Positions 13,122 through 24,794 of a stretch of DNA of 64,000 bases are shown here, piece by piece (position 1 is the stretch's first letter; every line of letters starts with the position of its first letter). The notes under the pieces are model-generated. The model saw nothing but the letters and a program-made list of their open reading frames with translations, searched no databases and was not told the origin of the DNA. A program made the position numbers and the translations under genes. The DNA comes from Trichostrongylus colubriformis (taxonomy: Eukaryota; Nematoda; Chromadorea; Rhabditida; Trichostrongylidae): positions 9,165,725-9,229,724 of the forward strand of contig OZ022260.1 of the NCBI GenBank assembly GCA_963978905.1, in the 5' to 3' direction.

Positions 13122-15341
13122 ATGCTGTTCCTTTTGCTTGTGAGTGCTTTCGAGGTGTCGTCGTCGAATTCCTCATATACTGAAAGAACCTTTTCAGGTT
13201 GGACTGCTGCTTCATGAAGGGGATGCCCAGCAGAGTAAGTCCCAAAATTTCTATTCTTCTGCAGCACTACACAGTTGGGGTGGTGGCCTGGAAAAAAGCG
13301 ACCTGCGCTCGCCCTGCACTTGGCCAACCGAGATTCGTCACTTCTCTGCTCAGCTGTTTGGCAGAGCATACAGCTTAGTGTATGAACCGCTATCGTAAAG
13401 CCATGGTACATCAACGGGAACAAATTCAAATAGAACAACAGCAGATAGAGGGGTTTTCGTTCGAGAAATTCTTTTGCTCTTGTAGGAAGGGACACTACAA
13501 TCAATAGACGAACTAAAAGGAGTGAAAAGCTCCGCATGCACCCTTTCAATTCAACCAGTTGAATTTTTTATTGCTTCAAAACTCACTCCAGTTTGCCAAT
13601 GGACGTCTCCGATGGACGATGTTGATCGAAGCTTGTTCGCGGAAACGCATAACTCCTACAGAGCGTATGTCGCAAGAGGGCAAGGATACAAGTCGGGTGG
13701 CAGACTACCCGGCTCTACAGGACTCTTCGAACTGGTGCGATTCTAATGACTAATGTCATAGCTCAAAGGAGTTTTCTTTATTTTACTATCATTTAAGAAA
13801 TATGACTGCCAGCTGGAATTAATGGCACAGATGAACACATACGGCTGCAATCACACATCACACCCCAAGGAAACTTCTATTAACTATTTTACGTGAGCGA
13901 ATTTCATTAAGCCAGTCAAAAACCAGAATGTTCAATCTAATAATACTCCAGACTTGTGAATGAACCCCATGCTTGGAGTAAGCGTGAATTGGTGCCGATA
14001 GCGGTGAGCCAGTGGTATCAACCTGTTCTCCGTTATGGTACAAGTGGTAAGGACAATGACATAACGATGAAACCTGGCATGGAATCGTTCGCAAATGTGA
14101 GCTTTTTTAGCGTTGTAGGTGCAGAGTCGAGCAGCCTTTTGAGGTGATCATTTGCGATTCCTCGTCTGAAGATTCGCATAATAACTCTTTACCACTACCG
14201 AAAAAAACTGCCATTGCTCTTAAGCTGGGCGAGATAGGAGTTATAGTGGAGCAAGATTCAAAAAAGATAATATCAATTTAGATTTGGGCACGTGTTTCAT
14301 ATAAATAGAGGTTTCGCGTTCCTTTCCTCTCTCAAGGAGGAGAATAAGGAGAAGAGTGGAGCTGGGGCTCAGCAATTTTGAAGAGTACGATGGTGGTATC
14401 TGATAGAGGATTCGACCCACAGGCTCACAAATATACGATGGTGACTTTTTTGGAGGCTCATGAAATTTCGAGGGAGTGTCGTGGCAGAGAACTCTTTTCT
14501 GAAGGGGACAACTGCCGAAAATTTTACTCAATTTTGATTACACTATAGGCCGGTACGCTTTGCTCAGCCTTCCGTGGGCTCATGAAGAGAGGCTTACAGA
14601 AGCTAAAAAGTGCCTTTATTGGAAAAGCTCCACATTTCGCCTGTTTGTTACTGCTCACAGATATCACCTTTGTTTTCCATCACCTAATTTCAAAGAAATC
14701 GGTCTATTACCTTCCAGATGATGTATTAGAAGTCTCTAAAATTTGGATGCTCATACAACCTTTGTCCTGCAACAGCCACAACGCCTGCAATGAATGCAGT
14801 AGCTTGCTTATACACTCCTGCGTGAGTCTATCATCCCTCGTTTCAGATAACATATTGTTTGTACATTTCTCAGTTGAAGATAACAGAGTTAAAATTTCGT
14901 GATTCGGGGGTCAAGACTAGGTTACTTGTCATTGCTTGGCATTTCATATCTATAGGTTAACCTTGGGCAGCAAGAGACGACGAGTTGCCCTTTTCGATCA
15001 GTTATCGATTTTAGCGTTACTAAACGCTGATTGATAGCTATTTGTAAAGTATCCATGAATAGCCGTACGTCTCAGTTCGGAGTGTGGTTTGAGGTCATTG
15101 TCGATGAACTCTCGAAGCCTTCCTTCTACCTATGCCTTCTTTCAGACCTCAGAATAACGAGCGCATTTATCCCGCGGACCGTTATGGGTGCGTCGATGAT
15201 GCTGATTGTTGGAAATACGGAACGCCAATCTCAAGTTGCATAAAAGATGGCCCGTATCGTGGCCTCTGTGCTCAAGGTGACTGCATAATTTCGCCTCTGT
15301 ATAATTTGAGCCATATGGTGAAGATGTCTTCCATGGGATGA
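13122..15341 (+). pseudogene. CAP/SCP-TAPS (ASP-like) gene B with nonsense codon in exon 6
   Basis: Exons: 13122-13139, 13198-13234, 13592-13734, 13798-13892, 13952-14096, 14718-14821 and 15146-15276. All are bounded by AG/GT and match the lengths and phases of genes A, C and F. It encodes MLFLLL, a signal peptide ending GDAQQ, the CAP segments ETHNSYRAYVARG and KYDCQLELMAQ, VNEPHAWSKRE and the hinge module YGCVDDADCWKYG. In exon 6 the conserved MMYYK reads MMY-stop-K: TAC has become TAG at 14727-14729. Translation would give 149 residues without the C-terminal six cysteines. Everything downstream is still open, so this is a young null allele, a real truncated product, or a sequencing error. 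The extra upstream in-frame ATG of gene C is AAG here. After exon 7 the frame runs through a possible donor to a stop at 15341, or a further exon exists that I cannot find. Confidence 0.78.
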
Positions 15342-17719
15342 CCTATCGATAGGTTCATAAGCAGTGTAGCAGCTCAACGGTGAGTGACATGATGTCGAGT
15401 TCTCGCTTTGCGGCGTCGCACTTGCAGCGCCATCAAGCGAGTGGCCACAGCCGATTTTGAGCGGTGAATCGCAATGAACAGGACACTTTATAAAAAGTTG
15501 TTCTTCTAGGCATCCCTAGGGTCAATATGCACGCGCTCAGGCATGGGGCTTGCGTCGGACCGACTTGCCTAAAGCTCAGTGTGGGAAGGTAGGGGTTCCT
15601 TCTCCCATTTAGGCTCATGTAAAACTAGCACCACAGGAGGTGCCCCGCTCACTGCGATAACATCTAGAACATACAAAGATATTTCAATACCATAACACTG
15701 CAAATAATGTGGAACAACAAGAATACTTCAAACAAAGTAGAATTAGACTCTTGAACGCAAAAAAACAATAGTGGTCAAAGTGGCTGGGGAGGGGGAGGGA
15801 GGCGGAGAGGCGTCGGCCGTCAGCATTCTCTCCAGGGAATAGGGAAAACCGCGTCTCAACAAAGCCACACCAACCCGACGATAATAACGTAGCAAGTGAA
15901 AGAAACAGTAACAATAACATAATGACGATCCTAATCAACAAATAATTAAAGCAGGCATAAAAATTTGAAGGGATCATACGCAATCGCAAAGAAAACAACA
16001 CGCACTCGCCGCGAACGGCCGCGCAGAATTACACCACACGCCACACGAAGTTACCTGAAGTTGAAAGGTAAAGGGATGCATGGGTTACGTCAAAATACCT
16101 TCGGAAGACGAGCCATTGAAAGTCGCATCTTTAACATAAGGGTGTGGGTATTTCGCATTATTAAAGTCGATTTGCAGGTAGGGTGGTGGAGCAAGCAGAC
16201 AACATGACAACACATGGCATGGGTTGGCTCATTTTTCAACGTTTCACTCATCAGTGCAAGTTGCGTTAGAAATAGTAATCTTGAATGCACAAATTTGCGC
16301 TCCTCTCTTTACAGTTATGAGGAATATTTATTATGCCTCACTTCGACAAATTCGTCATCCCCAGGGGCCGTAAAGCATCTTCCGTCTTGAATCCTTAGTT
16401 ACCAGCACACAAAGCTCTTTGTATTGATTTGTGCGGATAAGAGACACTTCAAGAGTTTGTGTAGTACTTCTAGGCACTTGATAACAGTAATAAGTATTCT
16501 ATCATAGCAAAGATACGTACCAGAAAAACGCCAGTTGTGCATGAAAACCATATCTCGAAAAAGACGGATACTTCCATAGTTCCTACGGAGGATTCCATGG
16601 TCATTCGATTAGAATTTTTCACTTGTTTTTTCCTTTTTCACGTTTTCTCCGAGAACTTCGAAATCGAAAATATAATTAGGGAAATGAACCAAAATACTTA
16701 AGGTCCACGAGGAAACACATCTCACTTCGCTATGGAAATGAAAAAAGCGTTCGCACAGTGGAATCTACCAAAGCTGCATATCGGCGAACACGCCTATGGA
16801 GAGCTAGACTCTGCACAGTAGTCTGAAGTACGAAATATTTTCCACAGCTCGAACATTTGTAGCAATAAATAGTTTTCCTGCTGAGTGACTCTTCCGTTGA
16901 AACAGTCAGTGGAGTCGTCCACAGAAATTCTTAATCCTAATTCCTTTAAAAATCATTCTATTAAATACCACATGGACAGAAACACGAAAAGAGACTAGAA
17001 ATTTTTTCTGTTCCCAATGTGGAATCGAAAGATGGAGGTACAGGTGTTTGTTTGAGTTTCCGCCGTGCAACAGTTGAACGGCTTTCAGAAGACAGAGCGT
17101 AGTGCAAATTTTCGCGACCACAGTGAGCAATGCTGATTTGCTGCTCACTCTGCGTCACTAACCACGTGAACGCCGCCTCTTAGCTCTCAGAGCCGTCGTA
17201 GCCGCGCCTCTTCGGATGCCCCACCCTGTCAGCTGTCACTGTGAAGAAGCTGTATCTGAGACGGATTCTTGTTTTCTCTCGTGAAATTTTGAATCCGTTG
17301 TATAGCAAACAAATGCAACAAATGCAACATAAATACATGGGTAAGAGAAAAACTCAAATTTCCATAGGCTCTTCTTAGATGGGACAAGGACTGGCTGTGG
17401 TGACTTTATGCAAACAAAGGGGAGTAGATTTGAGATTCCACTTCCCCTTCATAGCATTTTTCACTGGAAATATTAGAATACTTACTTGAGCAGTGTTCTT
17501 CAGAAGTCATAACCATGAAAGTGTCGCGAAATCAAATCTTTTGAAGATTCGGCAGGGAACTGGAAAGGTGGAAACATGGTGCGTCACACCAGGTGTGATC
17601 GGAACCAATCATATCTCCGCTTCTCCCTGGCATTTTTTCACGCATGTTTCCATAGTGTGTATGCAAAATAAATGGCCAAAACAGAACACTTTTCTCAGAA
17701 CGCTATAACTTCGCTCAGA
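15342..17719. other. 3' flank of gene B, duplicated block, no gene recognised
   Basis: This matches, in inverted orientation, the 3' flanks of gene C (about 32.6-34.4 kb) and gene F (about 44.9-48.0 kb). Examples are the CGCACTCGCCGCGAACGGCC region near 16000 and the block 16380-17150. Open frames are not conserved among the three copies. 17160-17280 is an inverted relative of 28140-28280. Confidence 0.55.
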
Positions 17720-18165
17720 TATAACTTTATTTGTCAAAATGGAAACCATTCGAATCTACACAACTTTGCCAACGATCTGATAAAGAAAATATGCCATCAT
17801 GATAAGGTTCTGGATTGCGAGAATTAATAAAGTCAACAATGGCACACTCAACCTGCATCGTATCGGCGAACTCCTTCTGCCACAGGTTTGCATCGAGAAC
17901 CCGGAAAAAGTGGTAATCCATCGGGAATAGGTTTAGGGAATAAGGGGGTGAGGGTCCCGATGCCTAACTGCATCAGTTTGTGCCGGATGACTTGCGAAGT
18001 GTGAGGTTTTGCATTGTTTTGCGCACGCCATAATTCCATTATTAGTATTACACTCAAAAAGTAGCTGTTTTTCTCGGTTACCATTAGGAAGTGATGTGCT
18101 GCATTCAGTTGAAGCCAGCATTTCTTCTAGAACTGATACATGCACCTCTTCTCGGAGCTTTTAAT
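17720..18165 (-). mobile_element. Decayed mariner-type transposase fragment
   Basis: Minus-strand frames give AKPHTSQVIRHKLMQLGIG and, in another frame, WQKEFADTMQVECAIVDFIN followed by NSRNPEPYHDGIFSL and RWQSCVDSNG. These match the catalytic and C-terminal portion of mariner transposases (NARPHT, FFxSRxPEFY, RWQxCIDxxG). Frames shift repeatedly and no terminal repeat was located. Its upstream end (about 18030-18165) recurs at 43085-43235. Confidence 0.75.
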
Positions 18166-18179
18166 CTTTAAAAGTTAAC

Positions 18180-18694
18180 AACTACGGAGCGCCTCACGCC
18201 TCAAATCACGAAGAGGCACCTCCAACTGCTGCCCCACCTTTTAACGTGGCTTGCTCCTCTTCGATCGTGCCTTACACATGGGTCGACGGTGGGAAAGGGG
18301 GTCTTATATTTTGGGACCGTTCTGCTCCATCTTCCCTACTTTTGTACTCCTAAATGCTTCCATTCTCTTTTTATGTTCGGATCGAATCCTGCCATTCTTT
18401 AAGGGGGATCTGCCTCCAGTGGGCAGGGGTTATAAGTGGGCATGGTGTCTTTTAGTTCCAACCAAAGCCGATGTAGATTCGCTTACAATAAATACAAGCC
18501 GCATATTATCCATTCCCTGCTGCAATGTGTGCTCCCTGTACACAGGGCCCATTCCTGCTGCAATGCGGGCGGAGCGCGCATGCGAAAGTCGGCTCGCCGC
18601 GCTAGCGGCGTACCGAAAGTCGCTATCTGCAACAAAGCAGAAAACCAAAGCCGCCCCACGAGGATTGGCCGGCGAAGCCGGCCAACCCCATATG
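18180..18694 (+). repeat. 500-bp dispersed repeat, copy 1
   Basis: It shares with the copies at 19715, 43240 and 43840 the landmarks TCTTCGATCGTGCCTTACAC, GTTCGGATCGAATCCTGCC and GGGCAGGGGTTATA. It has a GC-rich end with CGGAGCGCGCATGCG and GGCCGGCGAAGCCGGCC. Two units stand in tandem here, separated by the MITE at 18697-19687; the 43-kb pair has no such insertion. The 204-residue open frame across it is not conserved in the other copies. Confidence 0.75.
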
Positions 18695-18696
18695 TA

Positions 18697-19687
18697 TTGG
18701 GTTGGGGAAAAAGTCCCCGCCGTCTTTTTTATCCTCGTTTTTCACATTGTTCCCTTCATCCTTCGACAGAGCTTATATATGTTTTCGATGGAGCTCTTTC
18801 TGCTCTACAAAATGCTACTATCTGTTTTTCGATTCTCTCGTCTTCCTAATTTGGAAATGAAGTAAGCTGAAGGCAAAAAGCTGACACTTGCGCGCCTCAT
18901 CTTTCTCGTTTGCCATCGAGATCAAAAAATATATGCTTCGATAGAGCTTTTTTAGCTCAACAAAATGGTACTACTTTTTATTTGAATCGCTCAACTTTTT
19001 GTTGTTTTTAAAACTCACAAATGCAGTACTCGCAAAAGTAAGCACTTTCGTTATCTCCTCTTCCTCGCCTACCCTAAAGATTGGAGAGAATGTGCGTATA
19101 CGCATTCGATAGAGCTTTTTCTGCTCTACAAGACGGTACCACCCTTCTTTTGTATCCTCTCGAATTTTAGCATACAGGCATAAGTTTTTCCCTGTTTTTC
19201 ATTTCAAAATTACGTAATAAAAATAGTTTTTTTGGCAGAGTGCTTCCTACCATTCGATAGGGTTTTTTTTTGCTCTACAAGGTTATGTTCACGGTTTTTG
19301 TTATATTCAATTTTTGTCAGTTTTTAGAACATTTAAAAGTCGACGAAATCGAGCATTTTCGAATACATCTGTCAAAAATGCTCGATTTTGTCGACTTTTC
19401 AATGTTTCAAAAAGTAGCAAAAAATAATTCTAACTAAAACCGCCAACATATCCTTGTAGAGCGAAAAGAACTCTATCGAATGGTAGGAAGCCTCTGCCAA
19501 AAAAATTTATTTTTATTACGTAATTTTGAATTGAAAAACAGGTGAAAACTTATGCCTGTATCAGATCGTAGCATTTTGTAGACCAGAAAAAGCTCTATCG
19601 AAAGCATTCATAGGCCCTGTCGAAGGATGAAGGAAACAATGTGAAAAACGAGGGTAAAAAACGGCGGGGACTTATTCACCAACCCAA
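18697..19687. mobile_element. 991-bp fold-back MITE, TA target duplication
   Basis: It begins TTGGGTTGGGGAAAAAGTCC and ends with the near inverse (GGGGACTTATTCACCAACCC), flanked by TA on both sides (18695-18696, 19688-19689), which suits a Tc1/mariner-type MITE. Pairing continues inwards nearly to a centre around 19360 (ATCGAGCATTTT / AAAATGCTCGAT). The left arm holds four spaced copies of a GATAGAGCTTTTTCTGCTC motif (about 18790, 18925, 19110, 19255); the right arm holds two or three. No transposase is encoded. Confidence 0.9.
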
Positions 19688-19714
19688 TATAAAATTTTCC
19701 GTAAATGAAACACC

Positions 19715-20040
19715 TCCGAACTCCCGAACAGACTGCTCAGAATGCTGCCGCTACTTTTAGCGTGATTCGTGCCCTCTTTGATTGTATCACACACACTGGA
19801 ACCAACAGTGGGGAGGGGGTCTTATTTCTCTTTTTTTAACCTTTCTGCTCCATCTCCTTAACTTTTGTACTTCTAAACTTAAATTTTCGTTTCACTTCGG
19901 ATCGGATCCTGCTGTTTTTTAAAGGGGTTCTGTATTCAGTGGGCAGGGGTTATGGGCGCGTATGGTATGTCTTAGTTTGAACCAAAGCCGATGATAGTCG
20001 GAGGTCTAGTTAATATTCACAAACACTGCCCCGAGGCTGC
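19715..20040 (+). repeat. 500-bp dispersed repeat, copy 2 (partial)
   Basis: It resumes after the MITE with CTCCGAACTCCCGAACAGAC, as in the 43-kb tandem pair at about 43860, and runs to the AACCAAAGCCGATGATAG landmark. The GC-rich end is missing. The boundary at the MITE supports insertion of the MITE between two tandem units. Confidence 0.7.
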
Positions 20041-20555
20041 AAGTCGTCAGTGACGCCTATTTTGTGTTTCACCATGCAAAGTAATCTAATGCCTTAGCCA
20101 ATCGTTACAAAACGAATATTTCTCAATAAATCGTCTCCCTAAGGTGTATCTTTTGTGGAAACACTTAAAGGAAGAGAGCAAGCTGTGATGGCCTAACACA
20201 AGAAAGAGAAGACTGTTCCGGGGTCGTTCTAAATTATTGAGATACTTGCTGGTTTTTTTTTTTCGAAGGATTCGTTTGAACAGTTCGCGATCCAAAATCT
20301 CAACGATTCAGCATGAAAGTGGAAATAGAAAGAAAATATGAAATCATGCGTATCACAGAAGAACTGATTCAAACTGAGCACATCTCCCTTGCTCTCTCCA
20401 TCATCGAGAGTACAACACATGGACACCGACCGATTTCGAGTGTTTCTAGGAATCAAGGTGTTCATCTCCGATTTGATCTTAGAGAGTTAGTAACAAAGCA
20501 AGTTCGGGAAGGGTGTCCAGGAAATAGTGAGTGCGGGATTCTCTCCCACGTTGTA

Positions 20556-21436
20556 TTAGGTTGTCCCAAATGTCTTGTCATATTTTCACAAAAAAAAATC
20601 AGTAACTCTTGTTCACTTCGAGGCAGGTCCAGGCGTTTCAGGAGTATGGTAGAACGTTCCCTATGCTTTCTAGGAAAATATATATTGTAACACCAGATCC
20701 CGTGGAGAGAGCTACAATGCCCGTTGTCGATACCCACCCAACTCGCGGTGTCATCTATTATGAGCGGTCTTACGGCACCAAAACGACGGAGCTTGCCACT
20801 CCATCAGCGCTGCATTGGGCAAGGGATGTGTGAGCTACGTGACCGCGCGCCGCTGATTCATCAGCTTCAGCAAGGCGAGATTGACATGAAAGACAAACCA
20901 CGCTTGGGACTGTGCTGGTTCTGGGACGAGGAAGGAATGCTTTTCCGCGAGGTGCTGGTACAAGGCGAGACAGTCACCGCTACCATGTGCACCCACCAGC
21001 TCCAGCAGCTCGCCGTCGATGTTCGAGAAAAGTGCCGGAAAAGGTCCGCGGCCACCCTTCTTTATGACAACGCCCGCTCCCATTTCGCGAAAAGTACCCA
21101 GGCTAAGTTATAGGAGCTCGGCTGGGATGTGCTGCCCCACCCACCGTACTCTCCAGATATTGCCCCTTCTGGCTATCACCTTACCCATCCTCTCGAATCT
21201 TCCTGGCCAAGAGAAAATTCGTTGATTATGACTTGCTTGCGAAGGCGATCGCTGACTTCTTCGACTCTCAGAACCCAGAGTTCTGGGAAAAGGGAATCAA
21301 CGATTTTCCTATAAAGTGGCAGAGGGTTGCCGATAACAATGGTCAATACTTTGTTGCCTAATTATTATTTGTTGGACGAAAAAAAATAAAAAATGATGAT
21401 CGAAAAAAATATGACAAGACTTTTGGGACAACCTAA
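20556..21436 (+). mobile_element. Deleted mariner element with intact TIRs
   Basis: Ends TTAGGTTGTCCCAAATGTCT and its inverse (AGACTTTTGGGACAACCTAA), about 30 bases each, are flanked by TA (20554-20555, 21437-21438). Length is 881 bp against about 1.3 kb for full mariners; the missing part corresponds to the N-terminal DNA-binding region. This is a non-autonomous, inactivated copy. Confidence 0.92.
20725..21361 (+). pseudogene. Mariner transposase remnant
   Basis: Recognisable blocks are LRDRAPLIHQLQQGEIDMKD, GLCWFWDEEGMLFREVL (first catalytic Asp region), LLYDNARSHFAK (second Asp) and VLPHPPYSPDIAPSGYH. In the last block the third Asp of the D,D34D triad (usually SDYH) is Gly. A stop separates AKSTQAKL from ELGWDVLPHP, and a frameshift follows before DSQNPEFWEKG and RVADNNGQYFVA. 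The N-terminal helix-turn-helix half is absent. It cannot encode an active enzyme. Confidence 0.9.
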
Positions 21437-21620
21437 TATTTCTAAGAAGGGGAGAGCTGTCGACACGACGTGCAGATGAGCACCATATTAACAAGAAAGT
21501 TCGCTATGTGTTTCTAGCGCTCTTCTCGGATAACGGCTTGAAAACAGCCTTTCTTCATTGAGCCTACGGTTTTCATGGTGCACCCCTACAATGGCAAATG
21601 GAATTCGTTTACTCTTACAA

Positions 21621-22695
21621 AGGAAGGTATTTTACTCCCCATGGAACTTCGAAATGTGACCCGGGGGAATCGATAGAGCTTCAAACGCTGATTATATCCG
21701 TGGAAACCAAAATTGCCAAATGGCATCCTGAAGCGAGTTATGAGGGGTCAAAGTTTGCCTGTGACTTGCCTGTGACATCGCAATGGCGAGGCGCTTCGTC
21801 ATCAGCACGACTAGCGCAGAATTAATAATGGTTCCCGTGGCTCAGTAGTAGTGCCCCGGTTCTGCAGGCGCGTGATCGTGGGTTTGCTTCCCGCCGGTGG
21901 TGCTTTCTTTGCATTTTGTGTTTCATTGTCAGTAAGTGCTTTTCTTATATTCTAAACGCTTCCTTATATGATATTCGCGCGTAGGGGGTCGGATTACCCC
22001 TCTGTGCGAATTTCCAGCTGCATCCAGTTTTTAGCCCTACTTCGGGAAATTACGGGTGGCCAAGTAGGAGTTTTTGAATTTCCTTCCACAAAAGATCCTG
22101 CAAACTGAACAAGATAACCTAAACAAACCTATCACACTTGCCCATCACACTAAAGGCACGTAAAAGGGGGCCAAATAAGAGCATTTGCTTCAACGACTAC
22201 TCCTTTGTTAAATGATTTGTCAGCCAATCAATTTTTCCGAGATTTGGTCAAATACTGTCGAATTGGCAGAAAACTTGTCCCATAGGGTAATCTGATCCCC
22301 TGAACACGAAAATCACACTGGTTTTGCGTGAAAACGTATGGTTCGCGCGCTATGGGCTCCCAAACATACCATGAAATGGTATTACTCTTTTTTTTCGGAA
22401 AAACCTTCATAACCTCATTCAGGTAATGGTTCGACAGATTCTGAATACAGATTTGAGATCAGCATTTAAAAACGCGTACAGTGGTGTGTGTCTCATTGCA
22501 AATGGCCATTTCGACAAACCGTTCTGTGGAAAGTGCGTGGCCAATGAGGTGTCACAGGCAAACTTTGACCCCTCGTAACTCGCTTCAGGATACCATTTAG
22601 CAATTTTGGTTTTCACAGTTATAATCAGCGTTCGAAGCTCTGTCGACCTCCTGGGTCTCATTTCAAAGTTCCCTGGGAAGTAAAATATCTTCCCT
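21621..22695. mobile_element. R1 fold-back element, 1.07-kb copy
   Basis: The left arm (21621-21790) and right arm (about 22510-22695, inverted) share GAGGGGTCAAAGTTTGCC, AAACCAAAATTG, GATAGAGCTTC-type and CATGGAACTT landmarks. Pairing continues inwards less exactly (GGGGTCGGATTACCCC near 21990 against 22280-22300). Between the arms lie a tRNA-like segment (21831-21905) and a conserved block (CAGTAAGTGCTTTTCTTA at about 21931) that recurs inverted near 32250. No transposase is apparent. Confidence 0.78.
21831..21905 (+). repeat. tRNA-like segment inside R1 element
   Basis: GTGGCTCAGTAGTAGTGC resembles a tRNA D-arm/A-box and GGGTTTGCTTCCC resembles a degenerate T-arm/B-box at tRNA spacing. 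A cloverleaf is not complete, so a functional tRNA is unlikely. Related sequence sits beside R1 arms at 61391-61425 and, inverted, at about 32280-32345. Confidence 0.5.
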
Positions 22696-22699
22696 TGTT

Positions 22700-24350
22700 A
22701 TATTAGGAGCCAACGTTCTGGTCTTTCATACACTAGGCACACCCGAGGGGAAGATCGCCCCTTCAATACGACCCCGCTTCTTCACATTTTCTGCCCATCG
22801 CCACCTTTTCCACTTCCTTTTTTTTCAACGAAAGGTACCAGGGTTGGTTTGGTCAAGACTTAAAAACGTAAACGAAATTGTAAATACTCCCAGATGTGGA
22901 TTCGATATATGTAGGTTGGTGGTTTAATAGGCAAAACACATTATAGACTCCTGGGATCGGTAGCTTTTCTCGTTCGTGGAAGCATATCTAAAACATTTCG
23001 ATATTGAAAAAGCGATGTAAAGGAAAAGAGGATAGTTCAATATTTTGCGCAAAGCATTCCACAATCACGTAATGTTTATGAAAACCCATTTCACAAATTA
23101 CAAAAAGAGTACAGGGTACGGTGTATAGGATTCCCACACGATCCCATTCCACTATAAATCCCCGAGTTCTCAAAATGATCAACTCTATGCGGAGGCAGTT
23201 ATGAATTAGGGCCAATGCAAGGTGGGGGGTGGGTTCACCAACGTCGAAGCTCCTTTCCTCCCCATAGGCTAAACTTGAATTCATATCCCCCTTCTACATG
23301 GAAAAGCATCATCTTCCGAAGCATCTGCTCTAGCCTAAGCCCAGGGAGGGAGAAAAGATTCGGCGTCTCCCTCCCAACTTAAATTCGCCCATGAATAAAA
23401 TCTATGCAGTTCCGATGTTCTTCTGAGGTGACATCAATAACGGAAATAGCGCATGAAAAACGCCACTAGTAACGCAAAACAAGTATATCTAATTAAGAGG
23501 CAAGAAAGTCATGCAAACTTGGCAGGATGTTGCCGCAGTTGATGACTTTTGTAACACATTTAGATCACTGAAATCGATAGATCCTCTAGAAAAGTGACAT
23601 GAAGGTGGCGTCCCCAATGCGGATAGGTTCTCAAGAAAAGAGCAGGAGCCGCAATGAGATCCGCGAGGAAGTCTTTAGTAGAACATAACACTCTAGCACA
23701 TATTTTAGGGACGTGTGTGTAAAAGTGCCCGAGAGGAACTTGGACCTGAATGATATCGATCGCCCTTTGTATAGCGCGCCATACGCCATATACATACGAC
23801 TACCCTCAAATATGGTCTGAACGACCTTCAGAAAATTTGAAATTTTAAGTGATGTTCTTGTGACAACTGAGAAGGCAACCCTTCGTTTTCCTGCACTCCT
23901 CCCACGTATCCTTAAAATTCGCCTGTGTTATGGAAATCAATGGTGAGATTATTGAGGGATAGGTGGAACATTGCCGAACCGGGAATCATGTTTGTTGCAG
24001 CATTATTCCTCCAGATAAACAAATAAACATTTACTAAATATTCGAGGCAGGGGAAGAGAGCGACAGTAACCGAGCCAGCATATGCGATGCCCTCCCAAAA
24101 TACATCAGAAACCTGAGTAGAAGAGAGAGGGAAGAGCAGCCGCCCCAGAATAGGAAGAAGCGCTTGTGAAGATTAGTTTCATGGAGCCATTAAGACCGGA
24201 AGGAGCTGCCACGAATGATCACTGTTCCAGATGATAGCAATAACGCTATCAACAATAATAGTAACCTTCGCGCATAAACTGGTTCCCGGTGTAAAGCCTG
24301 AGAGTCCACACTGCAGATCGTACGTAAACTCTGTGTCAATCAATCACTGG
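22700..24350. other. No gene recognised
   Basis: Both strands were examined; no conserved domain, CAP exon or terminal inverted repeat was seen. Composition is mixed, with short AT-rich and C-rich stretches. Confidence 0.45.
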
Positions 24351-24353
24351 AGC

Positions 24354-24790
24354 TTAAAGGAATCGTCCACGAAAAAAATGAGTTTTTATGTTACCCATAT
24401 ATTTATGTGGTATTTGCCTGATGTGGGCCGCATGCAAAGTTTCACGCGAAAAAAATGTGAATCCGGCTAAGATATGGCACCACAAAGTATTGCCCGGGTG
24501 GGCAGGGCCTCCGAGCAAGTGGCCGCCCCGTAGTCCACCGCGGTCGGAGACGCACTGTAGGAACAGAAAGGTACTGAAACAGTCCCACTTTCCGTTCCCA
24601 GCCGGGGTGGACGACGGGACGTGGCTTTTACTCGGAGGCCCTGCCCACCTGGCCAGGAACTTGGGGAGCTGTATCTTAGCCGAATTCTCACTTTTTCGCG
24701 TGAAACTTTGCATTCGACCCTCATTAGCCAAATACAGCATAATTATAAGGGTAAGAAAGAAACTAAATTTTCCGTGGACGATTCCTTTAG
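24354..24790. mobile_element. 437-bp fold-back MITE with GC-rich loop
   Basis: AAAGGAATCGTCCACG at the left is matched by CGTGGACGATTCCTTT at the right. Pairing continues inwards through GCAAAGTTTCACGCGAAAAA / TTTTTCGCGTGAAACTTTGC and GGGCAGGGCCTCCGAG / CTCGGAGGCCCTGCCC. The unpaired centre (about 24530-24630) is GC-rich. The outermost TTAA on the left (24354-24357) is TTTA on the right, so the target-site type is uncertain. Confidence 0.85.
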
Positions 24791-24794
24791 GTGG

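Noticed and set aside
18251..18865. A 204-residue plus-strand open frame
   Set aside because: It crosses the boundary between a dispersed repeat and a MITE, and the other repeat copies break it.
18690..21440. A single autonomous mariner spanning the MITE and transposase
   Set aside because: The two have different terminal repeats and each has its own TA duplication.
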